A stretch of DNA of 64,000 bases, from positions 50,287 through 114,286 of the forward strand of contig QKWP01000205.1 of the NCBI GenBank assembly GCA_003550325.1, read 5' to 3'. A program made the translations under genes and the position numbers. Shown piece by piece: positions 45,650 to 57,397 of the stretch. The stretch's first letter is position 1. Each line of letters starts with the position of its first letter. The notes beneath the pieces were generated by a model that did not search any database, was not told where the DNA came from, and worked only from the letters and a program-made list of their open reading frames with translations. The DNA comes from Gigaspora rosea. Its lineage: Eukaryota > Glomeromycota > Glomeromycetes > Diversisporales > Gigasporaceae.

Positions 45650-47434
45650 ATGCAATATTAAATGCATTTATGCATTTGTATTATAAAATATTAAAATATT
45701 TTATTGGGTTTTATGCAAATCATTATAATAAAACTTATAGCTAAGGATTGGAACTGTTTAACCATTTAAAAACTGCTCTATAGTTCTGAGCAGAATTACA
45801 TTGGTCATGGGCTGTAATTGTTTTAATGCTAGCCAAATTAAATGGTTAAATGATTAAGAAAAATTTTAGATGGTCCAATTTCTATTTATAGCTATACAGG
45901 GCCTCTAATTTCACAATATATCTGTTGTATATTACTACTCTTGGCAATCAATTAAAAACAAAAATAGAACCAATTCAACTTTCGGATTTGATTTAAATTT
46001 GGATATAAACTCGAATTTACAGAATTGCAATAGTTATTTGATCACCTATAATATTTTTGTAAAAATTTGCTCTTAGATAATTAAATATTTTTTATTATTA
46101 TATGTATATACTATCCTTTAAACCGTCCAGCGGACGAATTTAGTTGCTAAAATCTCTTTTTTTTGATTTTAAATGATTGTGCCAGATTTTTCTAAGCAAT
46201 TGTACCCCTTTTTATAAGCTAGAATTAAAGTATACTATTTTGCAGATCAACTTGTGATTTTATATCATGTGGTAGTGGTATATTACAAGGAATATGCGTG
46301 CTAGTAGTACAGCAATTATCTATCGATCACTATTATTTTACTATTAAAAAAAAAAGAAAAAAAAATCAAAAAAAAATTTATTATGAATAAGTCCCCACAT
46401 TTCATTCAATGATATTTCATCTATATATGTAATATTCATAGCTGAATTTTCAGAGCGATTGAAAAGCTTTGACCCAATAAAAATTCCTTAACAAAAATGC
46501 AAAATATTTTATGAAATTTTGCTTGCGATCTTTGCTTGTGTTATATAGCATGTGCAATGACGTACTATTGTATTGTCACATGCCCTGTGTTCCTAGAAGC
46601 TACTCTAGTCAATTATAGTTAGTCTTTCAATAAAAAAAAATTTACCATACGTTTACTTTTCTTGCAATTATTTTAGCAGCAAATTTGCCCACTTAACTCG
46701 GATGGTTTAAGGAATAATGCTACTGTATTTTACTTTTCTATTGTTATTTTTTAATTTTAAATAAATCTGAATTTTCTATTTAACAATTCAAATTCAGATT
46801 CAAAGATTATTAATTAAAAAAAATAAATCAGTTCTGAACTCTAGATATAATTATTAGTATTCATATAAGTTTAGTTTTATAAACTTCATGCTAAACATAG
46901 AGTTAATTCAGAAAAGATTAGATTTTAAATCAATATAGTATAAAATCGATATAATAAACTATGATAAATGAGCACTAATTGTATAATAAAGATTATTTCA
47001 AAATTTTATATTTAAATTAGCCCCAATATAATAAGGTTTTGATATAACAAAAAAAATTTCACTCCAAAGCTTGATTATATCGAGTTATACTATAGTTAAT
47101 ATCTGATATAAGGATGTTATTCTACTCCAACCGGTTAGCTTGTGCTTAAAACTGATTAAAACTCTGTTCAAAGCATATTTAAATAAAAACCAATTTTTTG
47201 AACTTAGTTTATATAAATGCACAAAAAACATTGGCACACGCTTTATTTATGGCTGGAAGCCAGCTAACTAAGAAGCTGGCAATGATTTTATTAGCTTTTA
47301 TTGTCCGGTACAAAAAGATAGATACACCAACCTATTCATAATAAAAAAAATTTTTTTTTAAAATTTAATATAAATATTTAAATAATTTATTTATAATATA
47401 TGTTTTGAGAAATATTTTTATGTAAATTTTATTA
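45650..47434. other. AT-rich DNA with one possible MITE
   Basis: At 46115-46712, ends cctttaaaccgtcc and ggatggtttaagg, with inner agttgctaaaat and attttagcagc, suggest a 0.6-kb inverted-repeat element without a clear target duplication. The rest holds no supportable gene. Confidence 0.4.
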
Positions 47435-47627
47435 AAAAATTTTATTCCTATAAAAAATTTTGTTAATTACTTATTTTTTCAATTTGTTTAATGCTAAAAT
47501 ATATATATACTAAAATTAAAAATTTAATTTNAAAAATTTTATTCCTATAAAAAATTTTGTTAATTACTTATTTTTTCAATTTGTTTAATGCTAAAATATA
47601 TATATACTAAAATTAAAAATTTAATTT
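47435..47627. repeat. Exact 96-bp duplicate flanking a single N
   Basis: 47435-47530 and 47532-47627 appear identical around the N at 47531. This is the same signature as at 35694 and most likely unmerged overlapping contig ends. Confidence 0.85.
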
Positions 47628-47968
47628 TATCGATATATTAAAGTTTTTTAATTTAATTATTATCTATCTATAGTTTTTTTATACTAAATAAAACAAGTTC
47701 TAAACTATCTTTTAATATAATATCTATTATATTTTAATAGACATTTTGTTGTAAAATAATTTGTTTAAAATTTAGTATTTTTTTAAAAAAATACAAAAAA
47801 GTTCCTTTTAAAAAAAAAATATTTTTGTTGCCAATTTACAATATTATAAGTTTTTATATTGTACAAGTACATTGTTAAATATATGCTAAACATGTGGTTA
47901 AAATTTTAGCTTAATTGAATTAGTAATTGTTAAAATATAAATTTTTAAAAATTTAATGATAATTACTA

Positions 47969-48310
47969 CAGTCAACCCTCCATAAATGCAACTCGTAGGG
48001 ACAAGCCTACAACGTGCATTTAGGGAGATTTGCATTTAGAGAGAGCCAATTAAATTGCAGCTTTTAAAAATTAGACAATCAAGTTTGTGTAACTTCTACC
48101 AAAACTGTATAACCTATCTTAAATACTAAAATTTGATTGGCCACGTGCATTTAGGGAGGTTAGTGTGATATAAAATGTTATTCAAGAGAACGTGCATTTA
48201 CAGAATATAGAACATGCATTTAGCACTAATAACATTTTACGGAATAGAAAAAAACGTGCATTTAGAGAGGTATTGCATTTATGGAAGTTGCATTTATGGA
48301 GGGTTGACTG
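47969..48310. mobile_element. pogo-like MITE, copy 2 (342 bp)
   Basis: Same termini as the copy at 25550, with TA at 47967-47968 and 48311-48312. Equal length and roughly 97 percent identity by eye, with transitions dominating, point to recent amplification. Confidence 0.85.
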
Positions 48311-49320
48311 TATATAAAATTACTATATATAGCAATTTGTATAACTTTGTTATAGTAAATTAGTTTTTATTTATATTTTAACAACTACTAATTCAATTAA
48401 GCTAAAATTTTAACTTTATATTTAGCATATGCATGGCAATGCACTTGCGTAGTACAAGCTTATAAAGATGCATATTGATGGCGAAAATATAATTTTTTTA
48501 AAAATAAAAATTTTTTTCAATTTTTTTTTTAAAAAATTGGATTTATAAAAAAATTTATAATAAAATAAATTTACTATAAAATAATAATAAAAATTATATC
48601 AAAATGTAGCTTAGATCTTCCTTTATTTGACATAAAAAATTATAAATAAATACTTAAAATTGAAGAACTTTTATATATTGACAAAATAACTTTTAGTTTT
48701 GGTGTGTTATTATTTTCGCACCGGACAATATTAAGTATTGTATATATGAGCAGTAGTACAAGTATATAGAGGTAATTTTGTATATATATTTGTAGATACT
48801 AAAATAGTGAATTTTCTAAAAAATAGCAATAGTTATTGCACTGAGAGTCACTATAACAGACCAGATTGAAAATTGTTTGAGTAAAATCAAGATAATTGTT
48901 AGCTAGTGGTTTTCTACTTGTTGAAGCAGGCTGGCTATAGAAATGTCAGAATCAAGTGGTTGTCCAAGGATGTTGTATTGATTCTAATGTATTGTGAATT
49001 TGTAAAGAAATTGGTTTCTTCCTGTAAGATAGTAAGTAAAAACAAGCAAGTATCTGAATTGGCTAAAAAACTTTACTATAAGTGCTTATGTATCCTTCAT
49101 ACTAATTTGTTTGCTTGTTTTTTTAAATAGTAACTTTTGTTTTTAACTGTTAATGTGTTAGTTTGTTTGTGTGCTTGTTTTGTTGTTTTTTTTTACTTAT
49201 TGTTTGTTAATTTGATATTTTTTCTAACAGTGATATGGGTGTGTTCTTGCTGTATTATTATTAATATTTTACTTTGCCTTCTCCTTTTTTTTTTGTATGT
49301 TTTTATTTTATTATATATAT
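48311..49320. other. AT-rich DNA with an unassigned frame
   Basis: The stretch cacttgcgtagtacaagctt near 48440 is a third, diverged copy of a word in the duplication-2 blocks (about 43475 and 57245). The 74-codon frame at 48906-49130 (contains VSELAKKLYYKC) has less extreme composition than its surroundings but no recognisable domain. The following t-rich frame is low complexity. Confidence 0.35.
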
Positions 49321-49500
49321 AGGACCCCAAAATATACATAAATAGGTCAGATTAATTATAAAGTTACTAAAAAAAGAAAGATTTGCATAAAAAACTTCAA
49401 AAATAAGCAAAAAATTACTATAAATAAAAAAGATCTGCATAAAAAACCTCAAAAATAAGCAAACTCATACCTGACCTATTTATGTATATTTCGGGGTCCT
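49321..49500. mobile_element. 180-bp MITE with aggacccc ends
   Basis: Termini aggaccccaaaatatacata and complement (about 30 bp), embedded in AT dinucleotides (atatatat on both sides, ambiguous duplication). One end of a second member begins at 63689. Confidence 0.78.
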
Positions 49501-50427
49501 ATATATATATATATACAGTATGTATATATTATACTAGTAGTGTTTAACACTTGTAAATACAAATTATCCCTTAATTTGTTATGCAGGTATATTTGCTTGC
49601 GAAAATTTTAAAATTTTAAATTTTTTAAATAACACCTTAAATATTAATTTTAGCTATATACTTTCTAAATAAAATATATAATATTAGTTCTGTTTTATCA
49701 ACTTTATTATAAAATTTTTTTAAAATTATTAATAAACTTAGGTGTAATAAAAGTTTAAAGTTTTGTTTTGGAACTTTTACTATAGAATTTTTTCTTTAGG
49801 TTTTTTTCAAATTTTATATGTTCCCATCTATAAAAAAAATTTTCACTTCTAATACAAGTCCTAATTTTTACAAGTAAATCATTTAAAGTCAAATAATGAA
49901 AGTTGGCATCCTTTATATAAACTACAAAGTTGTATAAGAAACTATATTTTTAAAACCAATATTTAAAGAATTCGCCAAGATATTGTAAAATATTTTTTTG
50001 GTTAAAGAATTTTTTTAAAATTTAATATTTTTAGCTTATAAGCAACATAAACTTTTTGTTTTATAATATAAGTTTAAATAATTCAAAAATATAATCCTTG
50101 TTCTTAAATATTATAATACCAAATTTTATTTAAATATCTTAAATGATTAAAAAACTAGATCAGATGTATATTTATAGTAATTATACAGGCAAATTTGTCT
50201 GCGAACTTTTACAAAGTAAGGGATAATATGCAAAAAATTTTTTTGCTATTAGAGTTAGGGTTAAAGTTCATGTTAGAGTTTGGGTTAAAATTAGTATATA
50301 CAAAATTTTGCAAAAATTTTTTTTGTTAGAATGTGAAGATAGGTTTCTTAAACAGAATTTTCAATATCAGTCAACCAACTTGTTATACTATTTATGAGTG
50401 AGTTTTTAGTTATATATAAATTTATAA
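49501..50427. other. AT-rich DNA
   Basis: I see no supportable gene or element. A gcgaaaattttaaaatttta word near 49600 resembles words in the duplication-2 blocks. Confidence 0.35.
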
Positions 50428-52082
50428 AAAAATATATAAAATTACTATAAACTTTGAATCTTTAATGTTTCATCTCCTACATATTAACTTAAAATTAAAT
50501 TTTTTGGAAATATAAAACAAAGAGAAAAAAAAAAATTGAGCTTAAAAATTGAATTAAAATTTCGCTGTTTTTGTATAAAACGAAAATATAACTTTGCCAA
50601 AAACAAATATTTAATGATTTTAAGACAATGAATATGTGTAAAATCATGCTCTGAACAACTTTATTTAGGCAACCGAAAAAAATAGGACTTTTTAAGTTTT
50701 AAATATAAAACCCTTTTTTTATCAAGATAACCTAACCTATTTTGGTGCTTAAACAAAGTTGTTTAAAATTAAAACACGTTTTTTCAGCTATTTACTAGGT
50801 AAAAAATAGGGTCATAGTTAGAAAAAAAATTATTTTCTAAAAAAATTTTTTTTCTAACTTCGACCTCATTTTTTATCTAGTAAATAGCTAAAAAAACGCG
50901 GTTTGACTTTAAATACAAGTAAAATTGTATACTAAACAACATTGCTTAAGTGCACAAAGTAGGTTTATCTTGATAAAAAAGAGATTTTATATTTAAAACT
51001 CAAAAAATTTTACTTTAGTACATAGATAATCCATTTTTCTTACAAAGTAACTTTCTTCGATCGCCTAAGTAAACTTGTTCAGGGCATGATTTTACATATA
51101 TTTATTGTCTTAAAATCTTAAATATTTGTTTTTGGCATAGTTGCATTTTCATTTTGTACAAAAACAACAAAATTAGACCTGCGAACCAATAGCGTAAGTG
51201 GTTATGCTCCCAGGTCACCAAATGTAAGGTCGCCGGTTCAACCCCTACTAGTGGACATGGAAAACTATATGCGATCACGAGAGGAAGAACTGAACTAGGA
51301 TGCTAGGACCGCAGTTGGTTAATTTAACTATATTGGTATGTTTGTACTACCAAATTTCGAAAATATTGGATACTACTAGTTGAATAAAGATAAAATGTAT
51401 ACTCCCGATGGGATTCTGGTTAAATGATAATATGATAAAATAAGTGGCAAGTTGCACTAACCAAATAAGAAAAAAGATCTCAGATGAACTCAGGATGGGC
51501 TCAGTCCTAACCCGAAACAGAAGGAGAACAAAAACTTTGGAAGGCCGAAAAAAGAAGGTACCGAGGACCTATCCTCCTGCCCCAGTTGGTACGAATGACT
51601 AGAGGTCTTGGTTGAAGTTGAAAGCTGAAACTTCAGAAGGCTAAAATAAGGAAGTACTGAGATAATCTATCTTTTCTACGCCCTGGTCAGTACGGACGAC
51701 CCGAGGTTCCAGAATAAACTAGTAATCCGAAGACACCGCTGGCAGATTGAGTAACCAAAATGAGTGATATTTGGGAACTAAGTACAGAATTAGGTGGTAT
51801 AACTAGTCACAAAATATGTAACAATATAGAAATATAATTTGAAAATTGTACAACCTTAATGTACAAAATAACAAGGACCTTAATAAATGAGCACTATACG
51901 CGGCCCAACAGCCATAGAGCTGAAGAGTTAAAAAAAAACAACAAAATTTTAATTTGATTTTTAAGCTCAATTTTTTCTTCATTCCTTGCTCTATATTCTT
52001 GAAAAATTTAATTTTAAGTTAATATGTAGAGGAAGAAACATCAAAGATTTAAAGCTTATAGTAATTTTATATGTTTTTTTAT
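50428..52082. mobile_element. Foldback element split by a retroposon
   Basis: Arms meet across the retroposon at 51175: taatgtttcatctcctacat (about 50463) pairs with its near-complement at about 52020-52045. Inner arms aaatatttaatgattttaag and cttaaaatcttaaatatttg pair to the right and left of the centre near 50845. Removing the retroposon restores about 0.9 kb of continuous palindrome. Confidence 0.7.
51175..51933 (+). mobile_element. tRNA-headed retroposon with poly(A) and 15-bp target duplication
   Basis: Flanked by aaaaacaacaaaatt at 51160-51174 and 51934-51948, ending in an A-run. The head carries a pol-III-type A box (tagcgtaagtgg, 51190-51201) and B box (ggttcaacccc, 51235-51245), so it derives from a tRNA. 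The body holds two related units of about 120 bp (shared gaaggtaccgagg / ggaagtactgag and ccagttggtacg / ctggtcagtacgg). It is GC-richer than the surroundings. Confidence 0.8.
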
Positions 52083-52255
52083 AAATATTATATGTAAAAA
52101 ATTTTGTTGTAACTATTGTGTGACTTATATAAACAATTTTTTAAAAAAAACACATTTTTTTAAAAAATTAACACAAATTTCATGAATTTTAATTGACCAA
52201 AACACATGTAGTATTGAATACCAGTAGTATGCTTTATCAATGTTTTATATATATA

Positions 52256-52370
52256 GTCTAGTACAAAAAAGATTTGTACCTCAAATAGCTCTGATTCAAA
52301 TATTTTTTGTACAAATTAATTTTTGATTTTTTTAATTTAATATACTTATTAGATTACCAGATTAATAAAA
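52256..52370. repeat. 115-bp direct repeat, copy 2
   Basis: Nearly identical to 41366-41480 (tagtctagtacaaaaaagat, then ttttaatttaatatacttat). It marks the left edge of the second, more inflated duplicate. Confidence 0.75.
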
Positions 52371-52643
52371 ATAAAGATAAAATAAAAAATTTATTAATAG
52401 TAACTTTTTTTAACAATATTTACTATATAATTTACTATAGTAATTTATAGTAATTTATAGGGAATTGCTATTTCCACCATGGTATTTTGCTATTTCAATC
52501 ATAGTTACACAAGATTTTCTATTTTTAGAATTTATGCACTTGAGTTACACAAAGGCCCGGTGCATTGTGTTTGCAAAAATAATTTTAGTTACACACTGCT
52601 AATGTTGTATAACATTACACAAGTCTAATTTTGGTAACCTAAC

Positions 52644-52952
52644 CCTGGATCGGCCGTATTAAGCTTAATGCTAGTAGGCACTATCATGATAATGCCCCCA
52701 GCGGAGTTAGACATAATTCTGGCCCACCCTAACCCTAAATCTAGCCAATCACAGTATATATACTAGATTCATATGCTGTGTAACCAGTAAGTATATGTAC
52801 TGTGATTGGATGTTGCTTCGAACATTTAGTTTTTAGGGTTCCTAAATTTAGGGTTAGGGTGAGCCAGTAGTGGGCCGGAATTATATTTAACCTGCCAGGG
52901 CATTATCATTATAGTGCCCACCAGCATTAAGCTTAATACTGGTCAATCTGGA
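52644..52952. mobile_element. 309-bp foldback MITE
   Basis: Ends cctggatcggccgtattaag and the near-complement; the stem continues through gcttaatgctagtaggcact and ataatgcc. The interior contains accctaaccctaaat-type words and an agtatata hairpin. It splits the left arm of the host element. Confidence 0.65.
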
Positions 52953-53056
52953 GTTAGATTACCAAAATAAGACTTGTGTAATGTTATATGACATTAGCGG
53001 TGTGTAATCATAAATTATTTTTGCAAAAACAATGCACTGAGCCTTTGTGTAACATA

Positions 53057-56000
53057 GGTAGACATGGGTATAATGGCGCAGTTAAGTATTTTAGCTAATA
53101 ATACTTGATATATCGATCAGAATCGAATGATTTGGTACCATTTGATTCGTCTCATCAAGACTAATCAAATAGTACCAAAATCATTTAATTCTAATCACTA
53201 GATTATAAGATATAGGGTTCTGAAGTCCGGTTTGGGTCCGGTCCGGGTCTTGCCAAACCCGGACTTGAACCTGGACTCAAACCATAAATTTTGAAAATTT
53301 CGAACCCAGACTCGGACCCGAACCTAAAGTACCGAACCCGAACCGGACTCAAACATGATTATAGGTTCAGTCTGGGTCCGGTTCGAAGTTTGAGAACCTG
53401 TCCAGGTCCAGGATTAGCAGTTAAAAAAAAAAACAAAAAAAAAAAGATAAAAAATTTCTTATGCCAATTTGATCCGTAATCTGGCATAGATCATAAATAT
53501 ATGCAGTACAAAATATAAAAAAAGACTTAAAAAAAAAAAAAAAGAAAAAAACCCCTCCCGTTTTACGTGATTTTATCGCAATTAAGTTTAACACGGGTTA
53601 TATTACATATCGTTTTTGAAAATTAATGTATTTTTAATTTTATTAAGTATTGCAGTTGATGCTGACTTGAGGCCATTAAAATACTAGTAGTAGGCACGTC
53701 CAAATGTCCGTGTTTAAATTAATTTTTTTTATTCGTATTTTTTTTTAGATTATTTTATTAAAAGTTTTATTTAATTTTAATTATATATATATATATTACA
53801 AAAACTGTCTAGAAAAAAGTTTTTTTTTTTTAACAATTAATCGTTTAATGCGCCTAACAGTTTAACCCACTTGGATTTAATACTATTTAGCTTAAACTAA
53901 CAATATAAAGAAAATTTTGTGCTGCTAAATAATTTTAGCTCTTATCGACAAACTGCTTATCTATAATATTTCTTAAATATATGGGCCAAATTGTTTCATC
54001 TCCGTAGTAATTTGATATGTCATGAACACATGGCAAAATGATTGTAAAATTATCAATGACGATATTGATAAATAGTTAATTGGAATAAAAATAAAATGAA
54101 TAAGAAAAGGTAATATGTCATCTTTTTTATTTAGAATAATTAGAAGTGAAAGATTGAAATAATAAAATTAAATATACTATATAAACTTAAAATGTATAAA
54201 AATAAGTTGAGTGCTGCAAAGAGAAAATGAGGTTGCGGACTTTCAAGTCCATCTTTTAAATTAATTGGCGAGTAATAGATTAAATTAAAATCTTGTAATA
54301 AACTTTTCTTGACATCATAATTGATATACGTTTCTGATTTTGTGTGACATAGTAATGTAGCTACCTTATTTATACTTATTTAACTTCAACTATAGTTTAT
54401 TTGTAATTGCCTAAAAAAATTATCTGTTCGTTTAACGGTTTAACCTAACTGGTTTTAATACCATTCCGAAAAAATCAAAGTCATTCAAACATTATAGCAT
54501 CACCCTTGAAAAATTTTCACTATCTGGTCAAATCAAAATTAAGTCATGTAGCATAAAATCATTATTCTACCTAAACAGAAGCAAATTTTATGCGATTAAA
54601 TGTTTTCAACCCTTAGTTATCTATAGTATATCTTGATTTTAGTATACCAATTTTTTAAATATTTTTAGCAACTTTCGGATTATAATGTAGATATCGTAAC
54701 ACATGATCATCATATTGGAATTCTTGCTTTCAGGACCATTATAGTCCCAAAAGGAGTTCTTTTTCTTTTAGATTTCATGTAGTGCATCAAAAAAGTTGAA
54801 CAAAACCATCTCTCTCATATTTCATGTGATCGTACTGGTTTATGAATCATTTTTTAATAAAAGTTTAAACCTGATTTTACTTTAAATGGCAAGCCATTGA
54901 TTGTAATAATGAAGTACTGTATTACAAATGACATCTGATTATCATTTACTAAAGAAGAACGAATTTTTGCAATATATAATCATCTTATGACCAATTATAA
55001 TAAGTTTTATACATGAAATTTGTTAGAGTGGAAGTTAATACATAATCTACATGCAGCATAAACCACCGCATTCTTGATATATAAATATATAAACCTCCTA
55101 ACTAAATTTCACTTCGCTTTAACCTCCCTCTAAAATTAGAAATTTTATGTTGCATAAAACAAGTAATTGATCATAAGAAAAAATGTACGCCAATCAGCTT
55201 TAAGATTTTGCCTTCGATTTAGATGCCAGTAAAACTATACATACACTTACGTTCCTGGTATGGATGCCTATAACTTTGTTCATGGTATCAACACCATCTT
55301 TATGCACGTTGGATTGGGTATCGGACTTTCGGACCAGACTCAAACTTTTCGGACCGGACTCAAACTGGACTCGAACCAAACCAAAAGTTTGATATTTGGA
55401 CTCGGACTGGACTAAGTTGTAAAATAGTTTGAGTCTGAGTCCGGTTCGAAATTCGAACTGGACTCGGACTTGCTTAAAGTCCGGCCTCAGTTCGGGTCTG
55501 TCGGAACCCTAATAAGATATCATTAATTACAATATGCAAATTAAAAAAGATAAATTATAACACATATACCAATTATGGCACACATACGATTTTTTATGAT
55601 CTATTGAGATCTATTGATCAGAATCGAATGATTTTGTTACCAATCGATTCGTCTCATTGAGACGAATCGAATGGTACCAAAATCATGTGATTTTGACCAA
55701 TACTTCTCGATATATTATAATTTAACCAAAATAAGCTGCGCAAGACAAATTTTAATATTATTATGAAATCATGAATAACTTCTGATGGACCAATCCGATT
55801 TTTATAATTTTACTACCAAAATGACCGCCTTGAAGAGGCGATTCCAACAAGCCCAGAATCGCTATAATCCGATCACGGAATCACGAGATCGCTAAGTTTT
55901 TTTATTGTTTTAATGAACATTAGATTAATCTATTTTTATCAAATAATAATAAAATTTTAACGATCCTGTGATCCCGTGATCAGATTTTAGCGATTTTGGG

Positions 56001-56682
56001 CTTGTTGGAATCGCCTCTTTAAGGCAGTCATTTTGGTAGTAAAATTATAAAATCGGACTGGTCCATCAGAAGTTATCATGATTTCATATTAATTTTAAAA
56101 TTTGTCTTGCGCAGCTTATTTTGGTTAAATTATGATATATCAAGAAGTATCGGTCAGAATCACATAATTTTGGTACCATTCGATTTGTCTCAATGAGACG
56201 AATCGAATAGTACCAAAATCACATGATTCTGATTGATGGTTCACAAAATGTTTCTGTACACTGCAATATTTATATCGCTATAATACCTATAATGATTTTA
56301 AATATTACTTTAATTGTAATATCTTGTGATACACTGATCAGAATTCGACGATTTTGGTACTAATCAATTCTTCTTACTGAGATGAATCGATTGGTACTAA
56401 AATCACTTGATTCCAATCAGTAGATCATAAGATATTGGCAGTGCGCCATAATTGGTAGTGTGCTATAATAGGACCCTGAAGAACTCTGATACAACTCAGA
56501 TCTGAGTTTGTATAATTTTAGTAATATTTTAGCCAAATAGATGTATAAAATAAAGCAAAATTTGAAAATTTACTATATAAAAATGCAATGTTTGATGAAT
56601 TTCTATGCAAAATTTCCTTTTTTAGAATCATCTGAGTTGTATTAGAGTTCTTTGGGGACCTGCCATAATACCCATATCTACC
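53057..56682. mobile_element. 3.6-kb foldback-rich element with ggtagacatggg ends
   Basis: Left ggtagacatgggtataatgg and right ends matching ggtagatatgggtattatgg as complement. Inside are a 2.3-kb hAT-like element (53213) and a series of hairpins (about 55590-55730, 55780-56080, 56105-56250, 56320-56440) made of tggtaccatt-cgattcgtctcattgag or accaaaatgaccgcctt words. No target duplication is clear. End sequences resemble the element at 33568. Confidence 0.6.
53213..55511. mobile_element. 2.3-kb hAT-like element
   Basis: Termini tagggttctgaagtccgg and a right end ggaaccct a, flanked by a perfect ataagata (53205-53212, 55512-55519). About 200 bp at each end are packed with ggactc / gaaccgg / tccgg words in both orientations. 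The interior is AT-rich with no recognisable transposase. It includes a relative of the 102-bp MITE interior at about 54790-54930. Confidence 0.85.
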
Positions 56683-57397
56683 TTAAGTGCATATATTATT
56701 TTGAATTCTAAAAAGAAAATTACTACAAATCACCACTGGTGATCATTACCAGTAATCTACAATGCATAAAACAAAAATAAACAAAACAAACTAAATAAAA
56801 ATTAAATCTCTTTAATATTAGGGTAAGGGTAAGATTAGAAATTAGAATAGGGCTTTGTTATAGTAAAATTTAGCGAGAAATTTTTTTTTTGGATAAAAAA
56901 AGTAGTTTCATAGGCAAAATTTTAGATTAGAAGCAATTTTAGGAATTTTTTAAAAAATTTTGTTTTTGTTACACAAAAATTGATCTATATGTTACACCTG
57001 ATCCTGAATTTTAATTGATAATTGAACATCGGTGGTAATAAATAGCAACCTTCTTATAAAAATAGAAAATCTTGTGTAACTATAGTAGAAATAGCAAAAT
57101 ACCATAGTGGAAATAGCAATTCCCAATTTATATATATGCATTTATAGTAAAAAAATCAAATTACCTCACTTTAAAGCTTAATTTCTTCACAACTAGTGAT
57201 TCAATTTTGCTCAAATTTTAACCATATCATATGCACATTAATGAACTTGCATAGTACAAACTTATAGAACTGCATATTGGTTGCGAAAATATTTAAAATA
57301 TCTTTTTTTTTAAAAAAATTTTTCAATTTTTTTTTGAATACAGCAAATTGTATATGCAAAATTATTAAAATAAAACAATATTGAAACAATAAAAATA

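Larger units (their letters stand above)
52460..57124. mobile_element. 4.67-kb gggaattgc-type element, multiply nested
   Basis: Termini gggaattgctatttccacca and complement, with the inverted stretch continuing through ggtattttgctattt. They are flanked by a perfect aatttata on both sides (52452-52459, 57125-57132). Its own arms are short; most of its length is later insertions (52644-52952, 53057-56682, and within the latter 53213-55511 and hairpins). The ends resemble those of the giant foldback at 27477. A degraded copy lies at 41751. Confidence 0.78.

Noticed and set aside
51175..51260. Functional tRNA gene
   Set aside because: A and B boxes are present but the cloverleaf arms do not pair properly and the sequence continues into a retroposon body with poly(A) tail.
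53291..53479. 62-codon frame with Pro/Asp-rich start
   Set aside because: It is translated from the ggactc/ccgaacc subterminal words of a hAT-like element.
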